A DNA stretch of 64,000 bases from Aestuariispira ectoiniformans. GTDB taxonomy: Bacteria > Pseudomonadota > Alphaproteobacteria > UBA8366 > Aestuariispiraceae. The notes beneath the pieces are model-generated. The model was not told the DNA's origin, ran no database searches, and saw only the letters and a list, made by a program, of their open reading frames with translations. Positions 26,645 to 36,700 of this stretch are shown piece by piece (the stretch's first letter is position 1; each line of letters begins with the position of its first letter). The stretch covers positions 3,923,588 to 3,987,587 of the forward strand of contig NZ_CP062788.1 of assembly GCF_025136295.1 (NCBI RefSeq), read 5' to 3'. Both the position numbers and the translations under genes were made by a program.

Positions 26645-27298
26645 ATGTCAGCCCTTCGTCTTATTATCGGCAACAAAAACTATTCCTCCTGGTCCCTGCG
26701 CCCGTGGCTCGCGTTGAAGATGGGCGGTTTCGGCTTCACCGAGGAGGTCGTCCCCCTGTTTGAGAACGGCTTTGTCGAGGCGATGGACGCCCATAGTCCG
26801 TCGCGGAAGGTCCCTGTCCTGATCCATGGCGACCTGACCGTGTGGGAATCGCTGGCGATCTGTGAGTATCTGGCGGAACTGAAGCCGGAGGCCTATTTGT
26901 GGCCGGACGACATGGAAATCCGCGCACGCGCGCGCAGCGTGGCAACCGAAATGGCCGCCGGAATGACAGGTGTGCGCAATGCCATGCCCATGAATGTGCG
27001 TCGCAGGGTGGAGAATTTTGAACCCGACGCCGCCGCCCGCAAGGATATCCGACGTATCCTGGATATCTGGGAAGACTGTCTTGCCCGCAAGCAGGGCGAT
27101 GGCCCCTTCCTGTTTGGGCATTTTACCATTGCAGACGCCATGTATGCACCGGTTGTCACCCGTTTTCAGACCTATGGCATCAATGTCGACGGCACCTGCC
27201 GCCGCTATATGGATGCTGTCCTGTCTCTGGGCCCCATGCAGGAATGGGCCGAGGCCGCCGCGGACGAACCCTGGGTGATTGAACGGGTTGAGCTGTAA
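26645..27298 (+). CDS. Glutathione S-transferase family protein
   Basis: The 217-aa protein has an N-terminal thioredoxin-like domain starting LIIGNKNYSSWSLRPWLALK, with the likely glutathione-activating Ser in SSWS. The KVPVLIHGDLTVWESLAICEYL segment, given in outline, supplies the cis-Pro and the Glu-Ser pair that hold glutathione. A helical C-terminal domain follows, with HFTIADAMYAPVV. Substrate unknown; close to the YfcF-like or Ser-type alphaproteobacterial GSTs. Divergent from lemA. Confidence 0.9.
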   Translation: MSALRLIIGNKNYSSWSLRPWLALKMGGFGFTEEVVPLFENGFVEAMDAHSPSRKVPVLIHGDLTVWESLAICEYLAELKPEAYLWPDDMEIRARARSVATEMAAGMTGVRNAMPMNVRRRVENFEPDAAARKDIRRILDIWEDCLARKQGDGPFLFGHFTIADAMYAPVVTRFQTYGINVDGTCRRYMDAVLSLGPMQEWAEAAADEPWVIERVEL

Positions 27299-27306
27299 CT
27301 GTTCTT

Positions 27307-28128
27307 TCAGGCACCGTTCGCACAGTCGGGCGGCGGCAGCTTTTCCAGATGCGTCAGGGTCCCCTTCGCAACCAAAGCGTCTCCCTCAAGTCTCAGCCGC
27401 GTGATGATACCGTTCTTGAGCATGTCATAGGTGCTGACGAAAATCGGCTCGCTGTCTTCAGAGGACAGAGGGAAGAAGCTGCTCACCATGTGATAGGATG
27501 CCCCGTCCAGCAATTCCGGATTGCCAATCGGGGCTTTCTCCAGTGCCGCCCCCTTGCCCAGCCATAGGTCGCTCACGCGGACAGCGTCCTGATCATCGCC
27601 GGTGAAAAGCTGATAGGTTCTGATTTTGGCCCCATCAGTCACCTGTTTAACCGTCAGATACATGGAGCGCATCGGCAGGAGAACACCCTTGGGTAAATCC
27701 TTCGCCTTGGCCGTTTCCGGCTTGGAGAAAGTGACATGCTGGCCAGAAACCTCCCCGGCCAATTCATCCATCACCTGACCATTGACCCGCTGTTCGGTAC
27801 GAAAGCGCAGCCAGTCACCCTCCAGCCCTTCCTGCAGGCCGGTCAGTGTTTCCATACGCACGCTGTCCCCCGTTTCCCCATGCAGGGAGAACTCCATGCG
27901 CGAGAACATGGCCCAGTCCTTACAGCGCCGCTCCGTCCGGATAATCAGGTCGCCGCCGGTGGACCCGACGATCCCGGGCATGCGGACCTTCTCAAGGTCC
28001 AGTTGATACCGGGCGACATGCGAGACAAGCTCCTGCGCCGATGCCGCACCGGACAGCAGACATGCCAGCAGGGCTACGAAGAATGCGGTCCGCCCGCGCC
28101 GCAGACTGCCAGTCGTCGTTTCCATCAT
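27307..28128 (-). CDS. eipB: EipB-type envelope integrity protein (DUF1849)
   Basis: This 273-aa periplasmic protein has a signal peptide (1-31). The DUF1849 body includes YQLDLEKVRMPGIVGSTGGD (motif), RRCKDW with Cys69 and, at the C terminus, PPPDC with Cys269. In Brucella EipB a conserved disulfide joins equivalent cysteines and the protein is needed for cell envelope integrity. The two cysteines and the overall length match, so I use the name by homology. It lies 40 bp after yjbQ on the same strand and ends 8 bp from the convergent GST gene. Confidence 0.85.
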   Translation of the reverse strand: MMETTTGSLRRGRTAFFVALLACLLSGAASAQELVSHVARYQLDLEKVRMPGIVGSTGGDLIIRTERRCKDWAMFSRMEFSLHGETGDSVRMETLTGLQEGLEGDWLRFRTEQRVNGQVMDELAGEVSGQHVTFSKPETAKAKDLPKGVLLPMRSMYLTVKQVTDGAKIRTYQLFTGDDQDAVRVSDLWLGKGAALEKAPIGNPELLDGASYHMVSSFFPLSSEDSEPIFVSTYDMLKNGIITRLRLEGDALVAKGTLTHLEKLPPPDCANGA

Positions 28129-28168
28129 CTGTCTCTCCCGATGCCGTATCCGGTCATCAGCCTAGCCG

Positions 28169-28588
28169 TCACTGCCCCAGCAAGTGAAGGGTTATTTTTC
28201 GATGATGCGGATGATGGCGATGTTCAAACAGGTAAAGCCCCTGCCAGGTTCCCAGCCCCAGCCGCCCGCCGGTCACCGGAATATTCACCGATACATCCGT
28301 CAGTGCGGTCCTGATATGGGCAGGCATATCATCCGGCCCTTCGGCCCGATGCCTGTACCAGGGTTCATTTTCACTCACCAATCGGCGGAAGAATTCCAGC
28401 ATATCCCGCTGAACATCCGGGTCGGCATTCTCCTGGATCGTCAGAGAACAACTGGTATGGCGGCAAAAGACCGTCAGCAGACCGGTATCGACACCCTGCC
28501 GGGAAACCCAGGTATCGACATCACGGGTGACTTCATAAAGCCCCTGCCCTTGAGTAGAGACCGAAATTTCTGTTTGTGCTTGCTGCAT
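28169..28588 (-). CDS. YjbQ/UPF0047 family protein
   Basis: The 139-aa protein has the family core FCRHTSCSLTIQENADPDV, DMPAHIRTALTDVSVNIPV (motif outlines) and LYLFEHRHHPHHRKITLHLLG with the conserved His cluster. YjbQ proteins form trimers and are annotated as secondary thiamine-phosphate synthase enzymes on weak evidence. It lies upstream of the eipB homologue and downstream of the PAS kinase gene, on the same strand. Confidence 0.9.
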   Translation of the reverse strand: MQQAQTEISVSTQGQGLYEVTRDVDTWVSRQGVDTGLLTVFCRHTSCSLTIQENADPDVQRDMLEFFRRLVSENEPWYRHRAEGPDDMPAHIRTALTDVSVNIPVTGGRLGLGTWQGLYLFEHRHHPHHRKITLHLLGQ

Positions 28589-28622
28589 CCTGTCTCTTTC
28601 CCACCGTGACGCCGACAGGGTT

Positions 28623-30302
28623 CTAGAGGGCTGCTTCCGCAGTCGGCGTCACCGTTTTGCTGTCGGGTGAATTATAGCTGACCCGGTCGAAGGGAAAAGT
28701 CACACGCGCCGTGGTTCCCTTGTTCGGCTCACTCTCCAGCACCAGATCACCGCCATGCAATTGCATGAAACGCTGTACCAGACTGAGGCCCAGGCCGGTC
28801 CCTTCCACCTTGCGCGACAGGGAACTATCCGCCTGGCCGAAAGGCTGCAGGACACGGTTGATATCTTCCGGGGCAATGCCGATGCCGGTGTCGCTGACAT
28901 CTATTTCAAGGCCGCCCTCTCCGGTGCGGGCGACGGAAACGGTAATCTGTCCGCCCTCATGGGTGAATTTCACCGCATTGGACAGCAGGTTGAGCATAAC
29001 TTGCTTGAACACCCGCCGGTCCGCACGAAGCAACAGGCCGGCCTCCTGTTCCACCAGGGAAACCGCCAATCCGTTGCGCACGGCTTTCTCGCGTATCAGC
29101 CTCAGGCAGCGGGACAATTCATCCCGGCAGGGGAATACTTCGTCATCCAGAAGATATTCCCCCGATTCCACCTTGGACATGTCCAGAATATCGTTCAGGA
29201 TTTCGAGAAGATGCCGCGCACTGGTATTAATGTCGTCGATATATTCCTGGTACTGCTGCTGTTCGATCGGGCCGAAAAGCTGGTTTTGCAGGATTTCCGA
29301 AAAACCGATGACAGCGTTCAGCGGCGTCCGCAGTTCGTGGCTCATATTCGCCAGGAATTCCGACTTAGCCCTGTTGGCGATTTCGGCCGATTCCTTGGCA
29401 AGGCGCAGCGCCTCGTGGGCACGGTAGTTTTCCGTCAGGTCCGTTCCGATCGCACCGATGCCGATAATCTCGCCATCACTTCCCCGCACCGGGAATTTCT
29501 GCAGCAACACGATCTTGTCGCGCCCATCGGACTGCGGGACCGAGACCTCCCGCTCAACGAGGCGGCCTTCCTCGATCACAAGGTTGTCCTGCTCCACGAG
29601 GATCTTCGCAAGACTGCCTGGCAGCAAATCGGTCAGCACCCTTCCGACCACATTTGCACCTTCGGGATTATAGGTTTTATGCCAGCTTGAGTTGGCCAGG
29701 ACACAACGGCCCTGGCAGTCCTTGAAAACAATGGTCAAAGGAGTGTGTTCGATGAAGGATTGAAGCTGGCGGTTACTGGCCTGACGGGCGTCCTCCAATT
29801 CTTTCAGCTCCGTGATGTCCTGCAGGCTTCCTTCGATCCGGCCAACCTGCCCCGCTGTCCCTTCGACAAAAACGCCATGTTCTTCCACATGACGCGTTTC
29901 CCCGTCAGCCCGGCGAATACGATAGCGGGTTTCATAGGACAGTTTGTTGATCGCAGCGTTTTCACGGGTTGCAACCAGATGGTCGCGGTCTTCCGGATGC
30001 ACATAGCCCTGGAATCCGGAACCCGTCCTGAGCGCCTCGTCCAGTTCCAGCCCCAGCAAACGGGCGACGCCCTCGCTGTAAAGTTCCTTGTCGTAACCGG
30101 GTTCGCAACTCCAATAGCCGACGCGGGCCAGCTCCCTGACCCTGTCAAAGCGGTGCTGGACCTCTTCACGGTCGCATGGGCGCGACTGCGGAGTAAGGCT
30201 CCGCCCCGCGCGGCGCAGCAACGCATAGGCGGCTCCGCCCGCCAGCAAAGCGCCTGCGGCAAATGCAGTCGTACCAATCCAGACGATGTCGAGTTCCTGC
30301 AC
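28623..30302 (-). CDS. PAS-domain sensor histidine kinase
   Basis: This 559-aa protein has one N-terminal membrane helix (about 9-29) and two PAS domains (about 55-165 and 178-295, the first with the PAC segment RYRIRRADGETRHVEEHG). HisKA follows with H322 in ANMSHELRTPLNA, then an HATPase domain with N, G1 (DTGIGIAPED) and G2 (GTGLGLSL) boxes. There is no receiver domain and no adjacent response regulator, so it is an orphan kinase. The start is GTG. It likely senses a cytoplasmic or redox cue through its PAS domains. Confidence 0.92.
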   Translation of the reverse strand: MQELDIVWIGTTAFAAGALLAGGAAYALLRRAGRSLTPQSRPCDREEVQHRFDRVRELARVGYWSCEPGYDKELYSEGVARLLGLELDEALRTGSGFQGYVHPEDRDHLVATRENAAINKLSYETRYRIRRADGETRHVEEHGVFVEGTAGQVGRIEGSLQDITELKELEDARQASNRQLQSFIEHTPLTIVFKDCQGRCVLANSSWHKTYNPEGANVVGRVLTDLLPGSLAKILVEQDNLVIEEGRLVEREVSVPQSDGRDKIVLLQKFPVRGSDGEIIGIGAIGTDLTENYRAHEALRLAKESAEIANRAKSEFLANMSHELRTPLNAVIGFSEILQNQLFGPIEQQQYQEYIDDINTSARHLLEILNDILDMSKVESGEYLLDDEVFPCRDELSRCLRLIREKAVRNGLAVSLVEQEAGLLLRADRRVFKQVMLNLLSNAVKFTHEGGQITVSVARTGEGGLEIDVSDTGIGIAPEDINRVLQPFGQADSSLSRKVEGTGLGLSLVQRFMQLHGGDLVLESEPNKGTTARVTFPFDRVSYNSPDSKTVTPTAEAAL

Positions 30303-30339
30303 GATACGGTTCCCCCACCCCCGTGAAGTCTAGGCCAAC

Positions 30340-30681
30340 CTAGAATATTTCATCACGGTCGCTCACCAGATTGGTGAGGACCGAAAGGTTGCGGCGCAAT
30401 CTTTGACGGCCGACCAGCTTACGCTGTGCCGGGACCGGCAAGTCTGTGAAATTCAGAATATTCTTGGAAATCAAAACGTCGATCAGATCCTCGACGATAC
30501 GAGCCATTTCCAGGTCGGAACGCGACAATTCGTCCAGCATGACCGACGGCGACGCATGTTTAAGATAGGCGACCACGTCCGGATGATCCGGCGAAAGATT
30601 ATCCTGCCCCGGTTCTGTCGGGCGATCACTGATCCCGACAACTTTGCCATCCGTGTCACGTGTTACATAGGGCATCGCCAA
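30340..30681 (-). CDS. Small conserved protein, 'tryptophan synthase beta-like' group
   Basis: The 113-aa acidic protein starts MAMPYVTRDTDGKVVGISD, followed by LSPDHPDVVAYL and a C-terminal LISKNILNFTDLPVPAQRKL motif. Short proteins of this pattern occur in marine Proteobacteria and are often labelled tryptophan synthase beta-like, though they are far too small to be that enzyme and show no PLP site. The function is unknown. It lies 37 bp upstream of the PAS kinase on the same strand and may share its transcript. Confidence 0.8.
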   Translation of the reverse strand: MAMPYVTRDTDGKVVGISDRPTEPGQDNLSPDHPDVVAYLKHASPSVMLDELSRSDLEMARIVEDLIDVLISKNILNFTDLPVPAQRKLVGRQRLRRNLSVLTNLVSDRDEIF

Positions 30682-30839
30682 TTTCCCTTGCGATTATCAG
30701 CCGCGATGGTCTGATCCGTCACACCGATCCATCGCTACCGTTGAACTAGATGGCATAAATTCGCCAAGGGGAAAACCTGGATTCGTCTAAAATACCATAT
30801 GAGTAACAGCGTCTGCCGTTCAGGCCGCAGCGATCCAAT

Positions 30840-30873
30840 AAAAAAAGGGGCCGGAAAATACCGGCCCCTCTTT
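30840..30873 (-). terminator. Terminator of the atpI-B-E-F'-F operon
   Basis: On the minus strand the perfect 9-bp stem AGGGGCCGG / CCGGCCCCT with a TATTTT loop is followed by seven T. It begins about 27 nt after the atpF stop. Confidence 0.9.
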
Positions 30874-30896
30874 CAAGTATTGTCCGATCGCGGCGA

Positions 30897-31403
30897 TCAG
30901 TGCAGTCGCTCGGCCAGATCTTCGATAGCGCCATCGACCATGACATCGCCGTCCTTGCCGGAAAGTTTTTCCGTCAAAACCGACTGCGATGCCTCAATAG
31001 CCAGATCAACAGCCTTGCCACGCACTTCGTGCAGGGCTGCCGCCTCGGCCTGGCCGATACGATCCAATGCCTGCTGTTCACGGCGAGCAAGCGTTTCTTC
31101 GAGGCGTTTGGCGGCCTCTTCACGCATATGCTCAACGTCAAGCTTGGACTGGCTTACGATATCTTCCGCGGTCTTCAGGGCTTCATCCTGCTTACGGCGA
31201 TATTCCGCCAGCATAGCCACCGCTTCTTCCTTCAGGCGTTCCGCTTCGTCCAGTTCGGATTTGATGCGGTTGATACGACCCTGAAGGCCATCCTTAATGG
31301 AAACGCGACCTTTCCACCAAACCAGGAAAACAACAACGACCATCGCCACTGAGATCCAGGTATAGGTATCGGTCAAAAGTCCGCCATGGTGTTCAACGGC
31401 CAT
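30897..31403 (-). CDS. atpF: ATP synthase F0 subunit b
   Basis: The 168-aa subunit has an N-terminal membrane helix (about 12-30: YTWISVAMVVVVFLVWW) and a long charged coiled coil rich in Glu, Ala and Lys. This is the peripheral stalk of ATP synthase, linking F0 to the F1 head with b'. Last gene of the F0 operon; a strong terminator follows. The F1 genes are not in this window, the usual split of alphaproteobacteria. Confidence 0.93.
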   Translation of the reverse strand: MAVEHHGGLLTDTYTWISVAMVVVVFLVWWKGRVSIKDGLQGRINRIKSELDEAERLKEEAVAMLAEYRRKQDEALKTAEDIVSQSKLDVEHMREEAAKRLEETLARREQQALDRIGQAEAAALHEVRGKAVDLAIEASQSVLTEKLSGKDGDVMVDGAIEDLAERLH

Positions 31404-31436
31404 GGGTTATCTCCCCTTACGCGTTAAATGCGGTGA

Positions 31437-31916
31437 TTACTTAGCGACACTGTCCAGCGCGGCATCGACGGCCTTGCGGTCCGCACTGCCTGCCAGACGT
31501 TCTACCGTCGCTTCAGCGATTTCACCGGCCATTTCGCGAACATGGGAGAGCGCCTTTTCACGCGCTTCCGCAATCCGCTGGTCGGCTTCGTCAAGTTTCG
31601 CCGCGATGTCGGCATTGGCCTTTTCGATCCGCTTGGCCTGCTCTTCAGCCATATCGTCCGAAGCCTTACGCAGGATGTCCTGCGCTTCGGCACGGGCCTT
31701 CGCCAATGCCGCTTCGTAGTCGGCCAGAACAGCTTCCGCTTCGGCCTTGGCTTCTTCCGCACGCTTCAAGTCCGCGCCAATGCGCTCTTCACGCATTTCC
31801 ATGACTTCGGTAATGCGCGGCAGGACGAATTTCCACATGATGAGGAAAAGCGTCGTGAATACAACCACAAGCCAGAAAATCTGGCTCGGGAAGTGGGTTG
31901 GGTCAAACTGGGGCAT
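31437..31916 (-). CDS. atpG: ATP synthase F0 subunit b'
   Basis: The 159-aa paralogue of subunit b has a membrane helix (about 12-32, FWLVVVFTTLFLIMWKFVLP) and a coiled-coil tail starting with RITEVMEMREERIGADLKRA (motif). The start MPQFDPTHFPSQIFW is typical of b' subunits in photosynthetic and other alphaproteobacteria. It pairs with b in the stator stalk. It lies between atpE and atpF. Confidence 0.93.
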   Translation of the reverse strand: MPQFDPTHFPSQIFWLVVVFTTLFLIMWKFVLPRITEVMEMREERIGADLKRAEEAKAEAEAVLADYEAALAKARAEAQDILRKASDDMAEEQAKRIEKANADIAAKLDEADQRIAEAREKALSHVREMAGEIAEATVERLAGSADRKAVDAALDSVAK

Positions 31917-32076
31917 CCTGAAACCTCACCGTCCTGTTTGCGGCCGAAACAGCATTAGCACCGTCCGGCTCTCAGGAATTGCACGACAGTCGGTTATCCC
32001 GGTCGTCATGCAAACGACAGGGAGGGCCAGTTAAAACCGGGCCCTCCCCGCCGTGAATTCTCGAACGCTTAAAAGA

Positions 32077-32301
32077 TTAAGCGAACAGGGCCATCAGAGC
32101 CACGATCAGGGCGAACAGGGCAATAGCCTCGGTCACGGCGAAGCCGATCCAGATGTTCGCACCGATTTCAGCTTTGGAAGCCGGGTTGCGGGACAGGGCG
32201 GTGATGTAGGACGCCCAAACGTTACCCACACCAACACCGGCACCAATCATGCCGATAGCAGCCAGGCCAGCGCCGATCAGTTTTGCAGCATCTGCTTCCA
32301 T
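32077..32301 (-). CDS. atpE: ATP synthase F0 subunit c
   Basis: This 74-aa hairpin has two membrane helices joined by the polar loop SRNPASK (R38-N39-P40). The ion-carrying carboxylate is E58 in AVTEAIALFAL. It forms the rotor ring. The helix-1 glycine repeat (GMIGAGVGVGNV) is standard. E58 with the adjacent residues does not show a clear sodium signature, so protons are the likely coupling ion. Confidence 0.97.
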   Translation of the reverse strand: MEADAAKLIGAGLAAIGMIGAGVGVGNVWASYITALSRNPASKAEIGANIWIGFAVTEAIALFALIVALMALFA

Positions 32302-32372
32302 GGAATTAATCCTTTCCTCGATAAAACTAGTTAAGACCTTGAAATTCTAAAACTCTTAGACCGACATCCGCC

Positions 32373-33104
32373 TTAGTGCAGGTGGATTGCATCATGCAGG
32401 TAGATGCAGGTCAGGATGGTAAAGACATATGCCTGGATCACAGCGACCAGGAATTCCAGCATCGTCAACGCGACCAGACCGGCCAGCGGCAGGACACCGG
32501 CGATCCCCAAGGCGATAACGAAGCCTGCAATCACCTTCAGGATCACGTGACCAACCGTCATATTCGCAAACAGACGAACGGACAGGCTGATCGGACGCGA
32601 AAGATAGGAGACCAATTCGATCGGGATCAAAATGAACGCTGTCCACCAGGGCGCCCCATGGGGGAAGAACAGGGACAGGAATTTGAAACCGTGACGAACG
32701 ATACCGATTACCGTGACCCCGACAAAAATCACCAGCGCCATCGAGAACGTCACGATCAGGTGGCTGGTAAAGGTGAAGGCGTGCGGGATCAGGCCCAGAA
32801 GGTTGCCGAACAGGACGAACATGAACAGCGTGAAGACGAAGGGGAAATACTTCCGGCCTTCATTGCCCACGTTGTCGCGTACCATGTTGGCAACAACTTC
32901 ATACAAGGATTCGACCATTGACTGCCAGTAGCCGGGAACCAGCGAGCGACGGCGAATGCCAAGGCTCAGGAAACCGATGCAGAAAACGGCGGTGATGACC
33001 ATCCACAGGGAAGAGTTTGTGAAGGCTACGTCGTATTGGCCGATCATGATGCTGTCACTAATCGGCTTAATCTCGAACTGCTCTAGCGGACCGGCCACGG
33101 TCAA
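32373..33104 (-). CDS. atpB: ATP synthase F0 subunit a
   Basis: The 243-aa membrane protein provides the proton half-channels. The essential Arg is in SLSVRLFANMTVGH, and the C-terminal helix has the LEFLVAVIQAYVFTILTCIYL pattern (outline). Start MTVAGPLEQFEIKP fits alphaproteobacterial AtpB. It lies 65 bp after atpI and 71 bp before atpE. Confidence 0.96.
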   Translation of the reverse strand: MTVAGPLEQFEIKPISDSIMIGQYDVAFTNSSLWMVITAVFCIGFLSLGIRRRSLVPGYWQSMVESLYEVVANMVRDNVGNEGRKYFPFVFTLFMFVLFGNLLGLIPHAFTFTSHLIVTFSMALVIFVGVTVIGIVRHGFKFLSLFFPHGAPWWTAFILIPIELVSYLSRPISLSVRLFANMTVGHVILKVIAGFVIALGIAGVLPLAGLVALTMLEFLVAVIQAYVFTILTCIYLHDAIHLH

Positions 33105-33169
33105 CCCCCTTCAAATTTAACCGGCGGGGTACCGCCGGCATGTCTCACCAATAACAAAATCAAGCTGCC

Positions 33170-33532
33170 TTAACGCTGCGCATCCTTTTCGGACCGCGCC
33201 GCTTCGGCGTCCTGTTTCGCGCGCTTGGCCTGCGCATCCAGCTGGTTGGCGGTGCGAACAACATTCATCACCCCTGCCGCAGACCCGAGGATGAAGAAAA
33301 TGATCAACATCCAAGGTTGCGTTTCCAGCCAGCGGTCGAGAACCACCCCCATCCCAACGCCGACACCGACACCCGCCACCAGATCAACGGCTATGCGAAT
33401 GCCCACCCCAACACCCGACACTCCACCCTTCGAAACAGGGTCGGAGGCCGGTTTGGGCTGTCGTCGCTGCTGCACAGCCTTAAGCCGTGCATCCAGGTCT
33501 TGCAGTGATGGTGGTTGTTTATGTTCTTCCAT
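33170..33532 (-). CDS. atpI: AtpI/AtpZ-like ATP synthase assembly protein
   Basis: From the ATG at 33532 the 120-aa protein (MEEHKQPPSL start) has a charged, Gln/Pro-rich N terminus and two membrane helices (about 42-66 and 72-92, with GVGVGMGVVLD and MLIIFFILGSAAGVMN). This is the AtpI layout found at the head of F0 operons, where it aids c-ring assembly. Ten further upstream codons are open, but the MEEH start is the usual one. Confidence 0.85.
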   Translation of the reverse strand: MEEHKQPPSLQDLDARLKAVQQRRQPKPASDPVSKGGVSGVGVGIRIAVDLVAGVGVGVGMGVVLDRWLETQPWMLIIFFILGSAAGVMNVVRTANQLDAQAKRAKQDAEAARSEKDAQR

Positions 33533-33787
33533 CGAACCTGCTGCCCACGCGAAACGCGGCAAAAATACTGACCACCCCTATCGAAGTCAAGGTACAAAGA
33601 GATTACAAAAATTCTGCAAAAATCGCAGAATTCCGGGGTTTCATAGATATTGCCGGAATCTTGACTATTTTCTGTGCCGGTTAATTACCACGAATTGGCA
33701 CAGGATTGCCTCATTGTCGCCCGACATTTTTGTCCAAAAACGCATACTGGGGAATCAGCCACAAACACAATCCAAAGTGCCCCATGA

Positions 33788-36700
33788 TCACACCGCATCG
33801 CGCATGGCGGCAGCCTGACGCAGGTCGACAGAGACAAGCTGGCTGACACCGCGTTCCGCCATTGTAACGCCAAACAGCCGGTCCACGCGCGCCATTGTCA
33901 TCCGGTGGTGGGTCACGACCAGGAAGCGGGTGGTCCCTGCCGCCGCCATTTCCTCCAGCATCATGCAGAATCGGTCGACGTTCGAATCGTCAAGCGGCGC
34001 ATCCACCTCATCAAGCACGCAGATCGGGGCCGGGTTTGTCAGGAAGACAGCAAACAAAAGGGACAGGGCCGTCAGCGCCTGCTCCCCACCGGAGAGAAGC
34101 GACATTACCTGCATCCGTTTGCCCGGCGGAGACGCCATAATTTCCAGTCCTGCCTGCAACGGGTCTTCCGCCTCCGTCAGCTTCAACTTTGCTTCACCGC
34201 CACCGAAGAGCTTCACAAAAAGCTCCTGGAAATGGTTGTTCACCTCTTCAAAGGCGGCAAGCAGGCGGCCCCTGCCTTCGCGGTTCAACGCAGCAATGCC
34301 CTGACGCAGGCGTGCAATCGCCGCCAGCAGGTCATCGCGTTCGGTATGCATGGAAGTAATCTTGTCGGACAGTTCCGCCGCTTCCTGTTCGGCGCGCAGG
34401 TTGACCGCCCCCATATTGTCCCGCTCGCGGGTCAGGCGGTCCACCTTGACCTCCACCTCGGCCTTGGGCGGCAGTTCCTCGCCTTCCTCGATTCCGGCAA
34501 CGCGCAGAACATCTTTGGGATAACAATCCAGTTTTTCCTGGATTCGTTCTGCAACGTTATTGGCATTCTGCTGCGCCTGTTCGACCTCCGCCTGTCGGCG
34601 CACCCGCATCTCGCGGGCCTCCGCCAGCGCATGTTCGGCATCCTTCAGCGCCCGGTCCACATCCATCTGGAAGCGCTCCGCCTCCGACAGTTTGTCCGCC
34701 ACCGCGTTGCGTTTCGCCTCTGCCTCGGTAATTGCATCCAGAAGCCCAAGGCGCTGTTCGGCAATTTCCTCCGGTCGGCTTTCCAGCAATTCCTTTTGTT
34801 CCGCCGCCGATTCCGCACGCATGGACAAATCCTCCATGCGTTCCCCCGCACCTGCAGCCCGCTCCTGCCAGGAAGCTTCCTCAACCTCGATGGCTGACAG
34901 CCGGGACCGGCGGCTTTCCGATTCGCGCTGCAGCCGGTCGAAGGCACTGCGCTTTTCGACCTGCACCGTCCGCAATTCGGCCAGCACCGCGCGCAGTTGA
35001 TTGACCCGGTCCCAGGCCTGCTGCGGGTCTTCCAAACCGTCCAGGGCTTCCTGCGCCATAACGAGCTGCGCCTGCGTTTCCTCTATCTCCTGGGCGGTGC
35101 GCTCCGCATTTTCCTCGACGCTTGCCACGCGCGATTGTGCGGCGGCGGCCCGGCTGGACAGGGAGGAATGGGCCTGGCGGGCTTCATTGACCTTGGCATA
35201 GGCCTGCTGCTGGGCCTCACGCCGTTGACGGGTTGCCTCATTGGCGCGTTGAGCCGCCTCCACCGTATCGGCAAAGGCCGTCTGCGCCGATTCGGTCAGG
35301 GCTTCCGCCTGAAGGCGGGCCTCCTCCAGTAGGGTCTCCCCTTCGACCTTTGCCGTTTCCACCTGCTCTTCGGCCGCCTCGCGGATTCCCGCCAACTGGC
35401 TTTCCGCCTCAACGATCTGATCGCGAAGCTCCACAAGACGGTTCATCTGCTCCAGTCGCTTGGCCGCTGCTGTCGGCGCGCCTTCGGCCACCGTAAAGCC
35501 ATCCCAGCGCCACAACCCGCCATCCCGACTGACCAGACGTTGTCCCGGCCCAAGACTACCCTGCAACCGCCTGCCGGTTTCAGCATCCGCCACGACGCCG
35601 ATCTGCGCCAGGCGCCGGTTGAGCGCGGACGGCGCGGTCACGAATTTGACCAGAGGTTCCGCCTCTTTCGGCATGCCCATCATCCCGGAGAGCGGCGGCA
35701 ACCCGGCCCAATGCACCGGCTCCGTCTCATTGACGGATGCGTCCAGATCCTCGCCCAGTGCCGCGCCAAGGGCCTTTTCATACCCCGGCTCCACCTGCAG
35801 TGAATCCGTCACCGGGTCCTTGAGTTCCGCCTGCGCGCCCTCCACCAGTTTGGTGAGCGCCTTTTCCTCTGCCGTCAGGGTCGCCAGCGCCGATTCAGCC
35901 TGCTGTACCTGCTCACGGGCGGCCTTTTCCGCATGTTGCAACCGCTCGCGCGCCTGCGCGTCGGCGGTATCAGTCAACTGCCGGGCCTGCTGTTCGGCCT
36001 GTTGCAACTGATCGCGGGCAGCGCGTTCCGCCTGATCGGAAGCCGCCTGGCTTTCTTCCGCCGCCTCCAATGTGGCACGCGCCTCCTCCAGGATTTCCTC
36101 CGCCTCTGCAACGGCCTCCGCGGCCAGTTCCAGTTCCGCCACGACTTCCATCTCGGCGGTAAGGCTTTCACGCTCTGCCGCCAGTTCTTCCGCCCGAAGT
36201 TTGAGACGCTCGATACGTGCCTCTGCCTGATTGATCTGCCCTGTCAGGGAATTGCGCTGGGCATCCAGTCCGGCAACCGATTCGGTCAGTTGCTGAAGCT
36301 CTGTTTCCTTTTCGGCAACCTCTTCGGTTGCGATTTCCACCGCCTCCTGCAATTCGGCAACCAGGTCCGACTGGTTTTCATCCGTCCCGGCCAGTTCCTC
36401 GCGTTCGGCCAACAGCCGCTCCAGTGCCGCCCGGGCATCCTGGGACAGGGATTGCTCACGATCCAGATCGGCCGCGATCTGCCGCAAACGGTTTTCCAAC
36501 TCCAGCTTGGTTTGCTGAATGCGGCTTTCTTCGTTGGTCAATTCCCGTTCGGCCAGTTGCAGCCGCTGCAGTTCCGCCGAAGCCGCCGCTTCCGCCTTAC
36601 GCAATTCCGGCAGGGCTTCCGACGCCCGGGTCTGGGCCGCGGCCCCGCTGGCGGTAAGTTGGGTGCGGTCGGTCACGACCTCTTCGATTTCGCCGAGACG

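Noticed and set aside
33905-34897. 330-aa plus-strand ORF inside smc
   Set aside because: Shadow of the SMC coiled coil and head; Leu/Gln/Arg-rich with no fold signature.
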